Shown here: one piece after another, positions 48,866-59,397 of the stretch | Numbering within the stretch: the stretch's first letter is position 1 | How the letters are laid out: every line of letters starts with the position of its first letter | Assembly (NCBI GenBank): GCA_019309565.1 | Contig: JAFDFZ010000017.1 | Span: 39,296-103,295, forward strand | Direction: 5' to 3' | DNA from: Deltaproteobacteria bacterium | GTDB taxonomy: Bacteria > Desulfobacterota > Desulfobacteria > Desulfobacterales > SURF-15 | DNA length: 64,000 nucleotides | Notes under the pieces: model-generated | Told to the model about the DNA's origin: nothing | The model's database searches: none | Seen by the model: the letters and a program-made list of their open reading frames with translations, nothing else | Translations under genes and position numbers: made by a program

Positions 48866-49681
48866 ATGACTATTAAGGGCGTTTGCGGCCGGCAGTCCAT
48901 AAAACGACCGGGGTTATGGTTCATATTCAACAGGGATAAGATGCTTGTAAGTACAAGAGGGGAAGCCGTATCGGTTCCTTTTGCAAGCAACCCGGCTGCG
49001 TTTAATTTGAAGCCTTACTGGGAAGTATACGTAGGTCTTTTCAACGATAGCCCTTGTTATTCAGCTCTTGTGAACGAAGGCGCTGAAATCCCTCCTAAAA
49101 TGCAGTTTCAAGGCCTAAGAGGGCTTTTCGGTAGGCTCAACGATGCGGTCTTTGGCATTGCAGGCCGGGCTTTGCAGCTTGTAAAATGGGACTATGCTCA
49201 TCAATACTGCAGCCGGTGCGGAAGGCCAGCCGGCGGTCGCAATGAAGATGGAGCGCAGATTTGCCTACACTGCGGTTATCTGTCTTACCCACGGATTTCA
49301 CCTGCGGTGATTGTAGCGGTACTCAAAGAAGATCGGATTCTTCTTGCTCATAACAACCGGTTTCCCAAAAAACGATACAGTGTCATTGCAGGCTATGTAG
49401 AAATGGGAGAAACTTTAGAGGGTTGTGTGAGACGGGAGATTCGGGAAGAAGTTGGAATTGAAGTCAAGAATATCCGATACTTTGGCAGCCAGTCCTGGGC
49501 GTTTACAAGTTCCCTGATGGTTGCTTTTACCGCAGATTATGCAGGAGGAGAGATTTCAGTGGATACCGCTGAAATTGAAGATGCCGGATGGTTTGCCGCC
49601 GATTCGCTTCCGGATATACCTGACAGGGTAAGCATCGCACGTAAGCTTATCGACTGGTTTGTACAGAGGCAAAGACAATAA
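48866..49681 (+). CDS. nudC: NAD(+) diphosphatase, NudC-type Nudix hydrolase
   Basis: CSRCGRPAGGRNEDGAQICLHCG; GYVEMGETLEGCVRREIREEVGIEV. Confidence 0.93.
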   Translation: MTIKGVCGRQSIKRPGLWFIFNRDKMLVSTRGEAVSVPFASNPAAFNLKPYWEVYVGLFNDSPCYSALVNEGAEIPPKMQFQGLRGLFGRLNDAVFGIAGRALQLVKWDYAHQYCSRCGRPAGGRNEDGAQICLHCGYLSYPRISPAVIVAVLKEDRILLAHNNRFPKKRYSVIAGYVEMGETLEGCVRREIREEVGIEVKNIRYFGSQSWAFTSSLMVAFTADYAGGEISVDTAEIEDAGWFAADSLPDIPDRVSIARKLIDWFVQRQRQ

Positions 49682-49708
49682 AAAAAGGGGCTCAAAGACC
49701 GGCTCCGG

Positions 49709-51118
49709 TCATTTATGCAGCTTTCCTCTTGATACGGATAAGAAAATACCTCCACTGCATAGGATCGTGAAAATAATAAACACAGTGTTCACGCTTTGAA
49801 TAAACAACGGGTAGTTTTCGGGTTTGATTTGAACCCTTCCGATGAACAGAGCAAGAATCAAGGTGGCAATACCCATGCTGAACATCTGTCCCAACAGCCG
49901 CATGGTGGCAACCGATCCAGCGGCGATTCCATAATATTTCTTCTCCACAGAGCTCATGATCGCATTCATGTTGGGAGAGGAAAAAAGCCCGAAACCAAGT
50001 CCGAGCAGCGACAGGCACGGAACGATGAATCGCAGAGAGGTGGCGAATCCCAGTGCGGTCAGCAGCAGCAGACCCGCGGCCGTCATCGCCATGCCCACCG
50101 AGGAGATGATTCTGGGCTCGGTTTTATCCGACAATCTTCCCGCCATAGGTGAAACCAGGGCCATCATTACGGGCTGTGAGATAAGGATAATCCCTGCGGT
50201 TTGAGGTGTAAGCCCCTTTATGTACTGAAGATACAGGCTCATCATGAAGGTTACGGCAAAAGTGGCACTGTAATTTATCAGCGCAGCCAGACACGAAAAT
50301 GTAAAGACACGATTTGTCTGAAAAAGCTTTACTTCAAACACGGGATGATGAACGGTCGTCTCCCATTTGAAAAAGGCGATAAACCCCGCAATGCCCACAA
50401 GGATCAATCCAACACTCAAAAAAGACGGCAGTCGTGATATGCCGTAAATGATGGCGATAAGCGTAATGCCGTAAATAGCGGAGCCTCGAAAATCGAATGA
50501 TTCTCCTGCGGCCTCCGCCCACTCGCCCTTGAGCTGATAGACAATTAGAAAGATGATAACGAGGCAAAAGGGGACATTAAACAGGAAGATGCTTCTCCAG
50601 GTGAAATGCTGGGTCAACAGCCCTCCGAAAAAAGGACCACAGGACACCCCTGCATAGACAGCCGCAACATTTATGCCCAAAACGAAACCACGTTCTGCCG
50701 GGGGAAACACCGAGGATAAGATGGCCATTCGGGTTGCAAAAAGCATGGAACTTCCAATTCCCTGAAAAACTCGAAAAAAAATAAACAGACCAATGGTAGG
50801 GGCGACCCCGCACAGAAGGGAGGAAATGGTAAACAGAATCATGCCCCAAAGGAACATTTTTTTCCTGCCGTAAATGTCCCCGAGTCGACCAAACGGCACC
50901 AGCGATACGGCGGCTGATAAAAGATAGGCCGTCGCCACCCAGCTCAACAAAATCGCATCTGCTTGAAGATCCTTTTGTATGGAAGGCAGGGCGATATTGA
51001 TCGAAGAAACCATATATGGAACAAGCAAAGAGCTTGATGTGGCAGTGATGAGGGCTGAAAATTTGGGGCCGCTTAAGTCCATGTCCGGCTCGTCATTGTC
51101 CCTTCGGCTTGTCCTCAT
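49709..51118 (-). CDS. MFS transporter (DHA2/EmrB-like)
   Basis: 14-TM pattern; GRLGDIYGRKKMFLWG. Confidence 0.9.
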   Translation of the reverse strand: MRTSRRDNDEPDMDLSGPKFSALITATSSSLLVPYMVSSINIALPSIQKDLQADAILLSWVATAYLLSAAVSLVPFGRLGDIYGRKKMFLWGMILFTISSLLCGVAPTIGLFIFFRVFQGIGSSMLFATRMAILSSVFPPAERGFVLGINVAAVYAGVSCGPFFGGLLTQHFTWRSIFLFNVPFCLVIIFLIVYQLKGEWAEAAGESFDFRGSAIYGITLIAIIYGISRLPSFLSVGLILVGIAGFIAFFKWETTVHHPVFEVKLFQTNRVFTFSCLAALINYSATFAVTFMMSLYLQYIKGLTPQTAGIILISQPVMMALVSPMAGRLSDKTEPRIISSVGMAMTAAGLLLLTALGFATSLRFIVPCLSLLGLGFGLFSSPNMNAIMSSVEKKYYGIAAGSVATMRLLGQMFSMGIATLILALFIGRVQIKPENYPLFIQSVNTVFIIFTILCSGGIFLSVSRGKLHK

Positions 51119-51461
51119 ACGGCCTGCCGCATTCTTTGCACCTGCCGTCTGATCCTATTACGCCGATACAGGCCGGATCACTGCATAAGGTGCGCCGTTT
51201 CCACTCCTCGTCATCGATGCCCTCCTCTTCTTGTTCGATATCCTCTTCTTGTGAATCGTCCTCTTCCGATTCCATCTCCTGCTCTGGTTCGATCGTGGTG
51301 TCGCTATCCGCAAAATCCGGAAAAGCTTCTCCCTCATAGGGCTTGCCGCATTCTTTGCACCTGCCGTCTGATCCTATTACGCCGATACAGGCCGGATCAC
51401 TACACAGCGTCCGCTTATCCCAGTCGTCGTTATTCCGGGAATCGTCTTTTTCTTTTTCCAT
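51093..51461 (-). CDS. Acidic protein with two copies of a Cys4 mini-domain
   Basis: RTLCSDPACIGVIGSDGRCKECG(K/R)PYE twice, joined by an acidic linker. Confidence 0.75.
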   Translation of the reverse strand: MEKEKDDSRNNDDWDKRTLCSDPACIGVIGSDGRCKECGKPYEGEAFPDFADSDTTIEPEQEMESEEDDSQEEDIEQEEEGIDDEEWKRRTLCSDPACIGVIGSDGRCKECGRPYEDKPKGQ

Positions 51462-51624
51462 ATTCCATCCTCAAACCGTTAAATGATTTTGCTCTCTGTA
51501 TATCTAAAATCCATTCTCAAGTCAAAACAGCTCCATGAAACAACAATTCTCTATGGAACGGCATATATTATTGCGCATATATACTCAGCATAAAGCATGT
51601 ATAATGCTATAGTGAATATTTAAA

Positions 51625-51752
51625 CCTAAACAGATCGGTTCGTACCAATTTATCTGTTTGAAAAGATTATGCCACAACACACAGGTATCCTTTTAATACG
51701 GGTATTTGGGGTTTTAACCCTGAACGCGGAACGATGAACCGCTTAACCTAGG
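51625..51752 (+). repeat. Element C, copy C3
   Basis: CCTAAACAGATCGG...CCTTTTAATACGGGTATTTGGGGTTTTAACCCTGAACGCGGAACGATGAACCGCTTAACCTAGG. Confidence 0.7.
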
Positions 51753-51866
51753 TCCTATAAATATACTCCAAAAGGGGGTTGCACCTGTAAGCGATTTCGG
51801 CGATATATACTTAATCGCAGATGCCGAAGAATTCTATTTTCATAAGTCGGAAAGGAGATTAGCGGC

Positions 51867-52838
51867 ATGGAAGAGATTCAAAAAGTTCTTGTTGTGGGAG
51901 CCGGTGTTATGGGACACGGCATCGCCCAGGTGTTTGCACAGCATTGCCTAAATGTGATTTTAGTTGATCGAAAAGAGGCGCTGTTGCAAAGAGCCCGGGA
52001 ATGGATCAGGGAGAATCTTCGGTTCATGGTTGAGCTTGACGAGATTAAAGACCATCAGGTGAAACCCATTCTCCATAGGATTCGATTTCAAACCGACATG
52101 CACAGCGCGGCTAAAGAAGCTGATTATGTGCTTGAAGCCATCACCGAAGATCTTGATCTTAAGAAACCCTTATTTCAGCAGCTTGGTGCGGTGTGCTCCG
52201 GGAACGTAATTTTGGCATCAAACACCTCATCATTTGATATCGGAGAGTTTTCCCGGGTTACAAGACACCCTGAACGTGTGATCGGCACCCACTGGTTCCA
52301 TCCTCCCCCCATTACGCCCTGTGTGGAAGTAATACCCGCAGAAAGCACCTCTCAAAGCACAATCGATCAGACGCTTGCTTTTCTTGAGCGTATGGGTAAG
52401 TATCCCACGGTTTGTAAGAATGCACCCGGTTTTGTAGCAAACCGCATTCAGTTTGCCATGGTAGCCGAGGCACTGGCTATTGTTGAAGAGGGACTGGCTT
52501 CGCCGAAAGAGGTCGATCGCATCGTAAGATCCTCATTCGGGTTTCGGCTAAGCGCTTACGGACCATTTGAAATCGCGGATCAAGCAGGCCTTGACACCTA
52601 TCGCAGCATTTTTCAATACTTATACGATAAGCTTAAAAAAGAACAATTCAGACCCTCCCCTTTGCTTGATAGGCTTGTGGACCAGCGGAAACTGGGGCTT
52701 AAAAACGAAAAGGGGTTTTACGAATACCGAAGCGAAGAAGTGCAAGAAACCAAAAAGCAACGGGACAGAAAACTTTACAGAAGACTTCGCTTGTTTCGAG
52801 ATGAACGTATAAAAGAAAGGAGGAGTTTCAATGAATAG
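51867..52838 (+). CDS. 3-hydroxyacyl-CoA dehydrogenase family protein
   Basis: VLVVGAGVMGHGIAQVFAQ, GTHWFHPPPITPCVEVI, GFVANRIQ. Confidence 0.93.
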   Translation: MEEIQKVLVVGAGVMGHGIAQVFAQHCLNVILVDRKEALLQRAREWIRENLRFMVELDEIKDHQVKPILHRIRFQTDMHSAAKEADYVLEAITEDLDLKKPLFQQLGAVCSGNVILASNTSSFDIGEFSRVTRHPERVIGTHWFHPPPITPCVEVIPAESTSQSTIDQTLAFLERMGKYPTVCKNAPGFVANRIQFAMVAEALAIVEEGLASPKEVDRIVRSSFGFRLSAYGPFEIADQAGLDTYRSIFQYLYDKLKKEQFRPSPLLDRLVDQRKLGLKNEKGFYEYRSEEVQETKKQRDRKLYRRLRLFRDERIKERRSFNE

Positions 52839-53607
52839 TATGTTCAATTTAAAGGGCAAAGTTGCCATTGTTACCGGTGGTAACAGCGGTATCGGAAACG
52901 GGATTGCCCGTGGACTGGCCTCTGCGGGAAGCGATATTGTCATTGCAGCGCGGGATGAGGCAAAAACAGCAAGAGCAGTGCAGGAGATCAAAGAAAAATT
53001 TGATGTCCGGGCAATGGGCGTTCGGGTGGATGTACGCCAGGAAAAGAGCATTAAAGAGATGGTTCAACAAACCGTTGAAGCATTTGGAAAGATCGATATC
53101 CTGGTTAATAATGCCGGTGTGAACATTCGGAAGATGCCGGAAGAATTTTCCCGGGAAGAATGGGACGAGGTGCTGGAAATCAATCTTCGGGGTGCATTTT
53201 TGTGTTCACAGGCGGTTTATCCCACAATGAAGGAAAACGGAGGTAAAATCATCAACATCGGTTCCATGACATCCATTGTGGGTGCTGCCAAGGCTGCGCC
53301 TTATTCGTGCAGCAAAGCGGCTATAGTTAAACTGACGAGCAGTTTGGCCATCGCATGGGCCAGGGACAATATCCAGGTGAATACAATTTTACCGGGCTGG
53401 ATCGATACACCGCTGACAGCGGGCTCCCGGAAAGCCTTTCCCGGTTTGGATAACCACGTAGAGAGCCGTACGCCTGCAGGCAGATGGGGAAGCCCGGAGG
53501 ATTTTGCCGGCCCAGCGGTTTTCCTGGCAAGCGCCGCTTCGGACTTTGTTACAGGTGCATCGTTGGCGGTTGACGGGGGATATTCTCAATCGACACTCAT
53601 TGTGTAA
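52831..53607 (+). CDS. SDR-family oxidoreductase
   Basis: VTGGNSGIGNGIARGLA, NNAGVN, YSCSKAA. Confidence 0.95.
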   Translation: MNSMFNLKGKVAIVTGGNSGIGNGIARGLASAGSDIVIAARDEAKTARAVQEIKEKFDVRAMGVRVDVRQEKSIKEMVQQTVEAFGKIDILVNNAGVNIRKMPEEFSREEWDEVLEINLRGAFLCSQAVYPTMKENGGKIINIGSMTSIVGAAKAAPYSCSKAAIVKLTSSLAIAWARDNIQVNTILPGWIDTPLTAGSRKAFPGLDNHVESRTPAGRWGSPEDFAGPAVFLASAASDFVTGASLAVDGGYSQSTLIV

Positions 53608-53622
53608 AGGAAAAAGATCACC

Positions 53623-54084
53623 ATGCAGCAAGGATTGTATTTTGAGGATTTCTTAGTAGGTAGCCGTTATTACACGGATAGAAGAACGATTACCGAAACC
53701 GATCTTGTCAACTTTACGACGCTTTGCGGTTTTTTTGAGCCTCTGTTTATGGATCGACCCTATGTGGAAAATCAGTCTCAATTCAAAAACCGCATCGCTC
53801 CTGGAGCATTGACTTTTTCCATTGCAGAGGGTTTAACCATCTTATCGGGCATTCTTCATAAAACCGGAATGGCGTTTCTTTCAGTGGAAATGCAACTTCT
53901 AAGACCCGTGTTCATAGGGGACACGCTGAGTGTTGAGATCGAAGTTATGGAAAAAAGAGAGACGAAAAAAGCGGACCGGGGCATCGTAACCTGTTTACAC
54001 CGTGTCGTTAATCAGGAAAAGGTTGCAGTAATGGAATATAAAATCAAGCGGATGATCAGGCGGAAGCCACATGAAACGGGTTGA
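53623..54084 (+). CDS. MaoC-like dehydratase
   Basis: YTDRRTITETDLVNFTTLCG, RIAPGALTFSIAEGL. Confidence 0.88.
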   Translation: MQQGLYFEDFLVGSRYYTDRRTITETDLVNFTTLCGFFEPLFMDRPYVENQSQFKNRIAPGALTFSIAEGLTILSGILHKTGMAFLSVEMQLLRPVFIGDTLSVEIEVMEKRETKKADRGIVTCLHRVVNQEKVAVMEYKIKRMIRRKPHETG

Positions 54085-54259
54085 TCCGCAAGGCTTGACC
54101 TCGGTTTACGGCTCTGGGAGGCATATACGCTGCCGCAGATGAGGTAAGAGACCGGAATGCAAATGCGGACAAAGCCACAGTTCCAGACGCTTCAAAATGC
54201 CATTGTTGGGTGAATTACAATATCTTATGTGTTCACCAAGAACTGTTGTCGCATGATGA

Positions 54260-54844
54260 CTATAACAGATTGATTTCTGTAATAAATTCCTTTGATGTCA
54301 GCACTTTTAAAAGAGGAAACAGAGGATTGCGGCGGTAGTTGTCCAGTGTTCTTTTGTGAATGGCCACCGAATAAGAAGCGGTGCAGTCTTCCAGCAAAAC
54401 AGCTTTGAAATCATGACAGACAGCGTCTAAAACCGTTGCCAGTACGCAAATATGGGTTGCAATTCCGGCCACGGCACAAAGGGTTACGTTTCTTTGCCTT
54501 AGCCAGGTTTCAAGTCCGGTATTGAAAAAAGCCGAAAATCTCGGCTTGGGAAGCCAGTAATCTTCATCTTTTCGATCCAGTTCATCAATGACTTCAGCCC
54601 CCCTGGTTCCTGCCAGGGAATGGGGATTGAGGCGGCCTTTAAATATGAAATCCTGCCGGTGAAAGGCGTCTGTTGAAAAAACAACGGGCCAGTCTCTGGT
54701 TCTGAATTTTCCGATTAAATAGTTGATGGGATCGATCGTCGGTCTTGCTAAAGAAGCTATAGGGTATTGCTTTTGATCATCAAAGGTGTCCTTGACCATA
54801 TCGATGATGATCAATGCCGGAAGCTCGTTTTCTTGATATGTCAT
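54260..54844 (-). CDS. Isochorismatase-family cysteine hydrolase
   Basis: ALIIIDMVKDTF, AVAGIATHICVLATVLDA. Confidence 0.9.
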   Translation of the reverse strand: MTYQENELPALIIIDMVKDTFDDQKQYPIASLARPTIDPINYLIGKFRTRDWPVVFSTDAFHRQDFIFKGRLNPHSLAGTRGAEVIDELDRKDEDYWLPKPRFSAFFNTGLETWLRQRNVTLCAVAGIATHICVLATVLDAVCHDFKAVLLEDCTASYSVAIHKRTLDNYRRNPLFPLLKVLTSKEFITEINLL

Positions 54845-55037
54845 GTCGTTGCCTCTTTCTGTTTAATCCAAATATCGAGAAATCTGATTGAAAAAATCAT
54901 TCTCGATTATTTTTTCGCTTGCCTTCTCCTCCGGATAGGTCCCATGGATATTCGCTTTGATGCTCAAAGTGTTTTCCGATACATAAATATCACTATAGGC
55001 AAAGTTCTGGTTGAACGCAAACATCAAGTGAATATTT

Positions 55038-55195
55038 CCAGCGCCTCTCGGTGAATGTGTAATTGTTTGTAATTTGCCGAGGGCTTTTAAGTCGAATAAA
55101 ATTTTTGAAGGCAAAATAATTACATCCAAGCTCTTAGTCGCCAGCCAATACAAAACATCTAAAAAATTTGATTCGACACCGTCATATAAGACTTC
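55038..55195 (+). repeat. Degraded element A relative sharing internal sequence with A1
   Basis: CAGCGCCTCTCGGTGAA then AAGTCGAATAAAATTTTTGAAGGCAAAATAATTACA (also at about 2645-2680) and AAAATTTGATTCGAC (also about 2845-2862). Confidence 0.6.
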
Positions 55196-55201
55196 TTAAA
55201 G

Positions 55202-55402
55202 TTTAGGTTGAGCGGTTCATCGTTCTGCGTTTCGGGCTAAAAACCACAAATGCCATCTATTAAAAGAATGCCCGTGGATTGTTGCATAACCTTACTTTAA
55301 CCCATTTGTTTATGATGAATTTTGCAGATTCCGCTCAATATCATGAGCGGTTTTAATCGGTTGTAACCCTCTAACCCTGAACCTGGAACCGATCAGTTTA
55401 GG
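55202..55402 (-). repeat. Element C, copy C2 (~200 bp)
   Basis: TTTAGGTTGAGCGGTTCATCGTTCTGCG...GGAACCGATCAGTTTAGG; reverse complement aligns with C1 end to end. Confidence 0.75.
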
Positions 55403-55530
55403 TAAAGATATTTTCATTGTCCTGCAAATTGCAATATGTTTTGTTTGCATCGAAAATTTTAACTGGTATCTTTTTCATCTTGACATCGTATTACCCCATT
55501 TGGCATAGCATAAAGACAAGGAGGCAGCCT

Positions 55531-57090
55531 GTGGATATCTGGATGACATTGAAAAAAGCGGTTTCATTATATCCCGACAAGGTCGCGGTGATAGACGGGG
55601 AACACAAGTTTACCTACGCTCAGGTCGCAGAGCGTATACAAGCGCTGGCACGCTTCTTTCAAACCCAGGGGATACAGGCAAAAGACCGTATATCGATTCT
55701 GGAAGTAAACTCCCATGTGTTTCTTGAAGCCTATTATGCGGCCGCCGGTATTGGGGCTATTTTAAATCCATTGAATTATAGGCTTTCTGCACGAGAGCTT
55801 GCATACATTATCAAGGATTCATACGCACAGTGGCTGATTGCCAATACCGAGTTTGCATCTGTTGTTCGGCAGACTTTAACTGAAGCACCTTCCATTAAGG
55901 GAGTTTTATGGATCGGCGACCAACCTGCCACAAACATTGATTGTTCATGCTATGTTTACGAGCAGATACTTTCATCCCATTTCGGGCTCTTCGAGCCGAT
56001 CCGTATATCGGAAAATGATATTGCTCATCTCTATTATACCAGCGGTACCACCGGAAAACCCAAGGGCGTGATACTTACCCATAAAAATGTATGTCTTCAC
56101 GCGCTGGGAACCATTGCAGAGCTTCGATTGGACAGCACCGATGTGTGGGGACACATTGCCCCCATGTTTCATCTTGCAGATGCATGGGCTACGTTTGCCA
56201 TCACCTGGGTTGGCGGAAGTCATGTGATGGTGGGCAGGTTCGATCCGGAAAGTGTGATGGCTACCATCCAGAAAGATCGTATCACGCTGAGCAATCTGAT
56301 TCCTACGATGCTGAACCTCATGATAAAGCATCCAGCGGTAAAATCTTATGATTTTTCAAGCCTTCGCGTCATTCTAAGCGGAGGGGCCCCCATCGCGCCT
56401 GAGCTTGTAAGAAGCATTATCGAGACGTTTGGCTGTGATTATATTCAGACTTACGGCATGACGGAGACCAGTCCCTATTTGACATTGAGCATTTTAAAAG
56501 ACCACCTTCGGCATCTGCCACAACCCGAGCAGCTCTGGTATAAGTCCAAAACGGGTCGGCCCTTTATTACCGTAGACCTGAAAGTTGTTGATGACAAAGG
56601 GCAAGCCGTGGCAGCGGATGACCGACAGGTGGGAGAGATATGGGTGCGGGGCGATACCATCACGCCCGGGTACTGGAATCGTCCGGAAGAAACCCAACAA
56701 GCGTTCTTTGAGGGTTGGCTCAAAACGGGCGATCTGGCTGTGGTGGATAAGGAGGGTTATGTCAATATTGTTGATCGGAAAAAGGATATGATCATAAGCG
56801 GCGGGGAGAATATTTACTCCATCGAGGTGGAAAACGTGCTCTACATGAACCCGAAGATCCTGGAGGCTGCAGTGTTCGGGGTGCCGGACGAAAAGTGGGG
56901 TGAAGCTGTCACCGCCGCGGTTGTATTAAAGCCTGGAGAAACCGCAACAGAGCAGGAAATAATCGATTTCTGCAAACAGCACCAGGCTTCATATAAAGCG
57001 CCCAAATCGGTACTGTTCCTAAAGGAGCTGCCAAAGACAGGATCAGGGAAAATTACCAAAAAGGCCCTTCGGGATCGATACAAAAAATAA
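55531..57090 (+). CDS. Acyl-CoA synthetase (AMP-binding)
   Basis: LYYTSGTTGKPKGVILTHKN, YGMTETSPY, LKTGDLAVVDKEGY; GTG start with SD AAGGAGG. Confidence 0.93.
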   Translation: MDIWMTLKKAVSLYPDKVAVIDGEHKFTYAQVAERIQALARFFQTQGIQAKDRISILEVNSHVFLEAYYAAAGIGAILNPLNYRLSARELAYIIKDSYAQWLIANTEFASVVRQTLTEAPSIKGVLWIGDQPATNIDCSCYVYEQILSSHFGLFEPIRISENDIAHLYYTSGTTGKPKGVILTHKNVCLHALGTIAELRLDSTDVWGHIAPMFHLADAWATFAITWVGGSHVMVGRFDPESVMATIQKDRITLSNLIPTMLNLMIKHPAVKSYDFSSLRVILSGGAPIAPELVRSIIETFGCDYIQTYGMTETSPYLTLSILKDHLRHLPQPEQLWYKSKTGRPFITVDLKVVDDKGQAVAADDRQVGEIWVRGDTITPGYWNRPEETQQAFFEGWLKTGDLAVVDKEGYVNIVDRKKDMIISGGENIYSIEVENVLYMNPKILEAAVFGVPDEKWGEAVTAAVVLKPGETATEQEIIDFCKQHQASYKAPKSVLFLKELPKTGSGKITKKALRDRYKK

Positions 57091-57254
57091 ACTGGCTTGC
57101 GTACCATACAAAAACCATTTTTCAGTCTCCCTTTTTGGTTGTTATAATCTCTAAAATACGCCTCCAGTTTACAATACAATGCGACGCAAATGAGCCCCCG
57201 CCGGCTTAAGTGCCTGAGGGGGGCCGTGTATTTGCTAATTCGACGGGAGATGAG

Positions 57255-58409
57255 ATGAAAAAAACAGCAGATATCGTTATCATAGGCGGCGGTATCATCG
57301 GGGTGAGTGTTGCCTACCATCTTGCCAGGATGGGGGCAAAGAACATAGTTCTGTTTGAAAAGGATCACATCTGTGAAGGTTCCACCGCCCTTTGTGCCGG
57401 TGGCATCCGGAGGCAGTTTACAAGCCACATTACCATGGAGTTTGCAATTAAATCCTTTGAAGTGTTTCAGAACTTTAAAGAAGAATTCGGTGTGGACCCT
57501 CAGTTTCGCCAGGTGGGATATCTTTTTCTGGCAACCAGTTCAGAGGAATTTGAGATATTCAAACAAAACATTGCTTTTCAAAACCGATACGGTGTCCCTT
57601 CCCGGCTCTTAAGCCAAGATGCTATCAGAAAGCTGTGGCCTTACTTAAACACCGAAGATGTGTTTGGCGGGGCATATTGTGAGACAGACGGATATGCAAG
57701 CCCCCATGAAGTTACCCACGCCATTGCAAGAAAAGCCAGAGATTTGGGCGTTGAAATCATTGAAGGAACCGAGGTGACCGAAATTGAAGTAAAGCACGGC
57801 CGGGTGGTATCGGTCAGAGCGGACGGGGATTCGGTGGAAACCCGTATTGTTGTAAATGCGGCGGGTCCATATGCGGCTGAGGTCGGAAGACTTGCCGGCA
57901 TTGATGTTCCGGTAAAACCGATTCGCCGTCAGCTTTTTGTCACCGATCCTTTCGAGCGTTTGCCGGAAGCCATTCCGCTTACAATCGATCATAAACAGAA
58001 CTTTTACTTTCGAAGGGAAGGGAAAGCAGTTCTATTATCCGGCCCTCAGGATGAAACCCCCAGTTTTAATCTGAATACGGATTTCGACTCCATGGTGGAA
58101 ACCGCGGAGAAGGCCATGTATCGTGTACCCGTGTTTGAACACACCAACATCGCAAGGGGCTGGGGAGGACTTTACGAGATTTCTCCCGATAATAATGCTA
58201 TTTTAGGAAGCGTTCCGGAGATCGGAGGGTTTATTTTGGCAAATGGCTTCAGCGGCCATGGGTTTCAGCACGGACCCGTGGCCGGAATGGTAATTGCCGA
58301 GGTTATTTTAAAAGGAAAATCAGAAACAATCGATATTAAATCGCTCAGTTATGAGCGTTTCAAAAAAGGGAAGCTCATCAGGGAATCTCTGACCGCTTTT
58401 CATGACTGA
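57255..58409 (+). CDS. FAD-dependent oxidoreductase (DAO family)
   Basis: IVIIGGGIIGVSVAYHLARMG, ALCAGGIRRQF, ANGFSGHGFQHGP. Confidence 0.92.
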   Translation: MKKTADIVIIGGGIIGVSVAYHLARMGAKNIVLFEKDHICEGSTALCAGGIRRQFTSHITMEFAIKSFEVFQNFKEEFGVDPQFRQVGYLFLATSSEEFEIFKQNIAFQNRYGVPSRLLSQDAIRKLWPYLNTEDVFGGAYCETDGYASPHEVTHAIARKARDLGVEIIEGTEVTEIEVKHGRVVSVRADGDSVETRIVVNAAGPYAAEVGRLAGIDVPVKPIRRQLFVTDPFERLPEAIPLTIDHKQNFYFRREGKAVLLSGPQDETPSFNLNTDFDSMVETAEKAMYRVPVFEHTNIARGWGGLYEISPDNNAILGSVPEIGGFILANGFSGHGFQHGPVAGMVIAEVILKGKSETIDIKSLSYERFKKGKLIRESLTAFHD

Positions 58410-58588
58410 TAAGCTCCATAACCGTAAATTCCTGAAGACAGGTCTGCAGATTGTGATTTGCAGACAGCACAGAGCGTCTTGCCAGCCGGCGGTGTCAGGA
58501 CAATAAATGGAGAATAACCGTTTGGCACCACCATCAGATCGCCTATGCGTCAGTCTGCCGTCAGGTTCAAAAGAAAAGGATATGAGAG

Positions 58589-59314
58589 ATGAAGACACGA
58601 GGAGGTAAAAACATTTACGGCTATCCCATCGGAATCTTGATGCTGGAAACCCGGTTTCCCAGGATACCGGGTGATATGGGCAACGCATCGACCTGGGATT
58701 TCCCGGTGCTGTATAAAATCGTAAAGACAGCAACACCCGATGCGGTTGTCAGAAAAGGCGATCCGCGGCTGCTGGATCTTTTCGTTCAGGCTGCGAGAGA
58801 GTTGGAAAAAGACGGAGTTCGGGCCATTACAACCAACTGCGGCTTTCTTGCCATGTTCCACAAGGAGATGGTATCTGCTGTAAATATTCCGGTTTTTACC
58901 TCAAGCCTCATGCAGGTGCCATTGGTCTACCACATGCTCAAACCCACCCAGAAAGTTGGCATCATCACGGTTCATGCAAAATCTTTAAGCAAAAAACATC
59001 TCTCATCGGTCGGTGCCGATACCGTACCGCATGTTATCATGGGCACCGAAGGAGAAGAAGAGTTCACCAAGGCGCTTTTGAATGACAAGCTTGAACTGGA
59101 TGTTGAGAAATCCAAATACGAGATGGTTAAGGTCTCAGAGCAGATGATATTGGAGTACCCGGAGGTGGGTGCCATTGTGCTGGAATGCACCAACATGCCG
59201 CCATATGCTGCCGATATCCAGGAGGAGATCGGTCTTCCGGTCTTCGATATCTATACGCTTGTTACCTTCGTCTATCATGCCGTGGTTCGAAAACGGTTTT
59301 CAGGAATCATGTGA
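58589..59314 (+). CDS. Aspartate/glutamate racemase family protein
   Basis: AITTNCGFLAMF, VGAIVLECTNMPPYAADI. Confidence 0.82.
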   Translation: MKTRGGKNIYGYPIGILMLETRFPRIPGDMGNASTWDFPVLYKIVKTATPDAVVRKGDPRLLDLFVQAARELEKDGVRAITTNCGFLAMFHKEMVSAVNIPVFTSSLMQVPLVYHMLKPTQKVGIITVHAKSLSKKHLSSVGADTVPHVIMGTEGEEEFTKALLNDKLELDVEKSKYEMVKVSEQMILEYPEVGAIVLECTNMPPYAADIQEEIGLPVFDIYTLVTFVYHAVVRKRFSGIM

Positions 59315-59397
59315 AGTTCAATAGTGCGATTTAGAAACACAGTCATGTGAGGAGGAGGGGGAATTTTTTTCTAACGCTTTAAAAATTGTGGAAGCAG

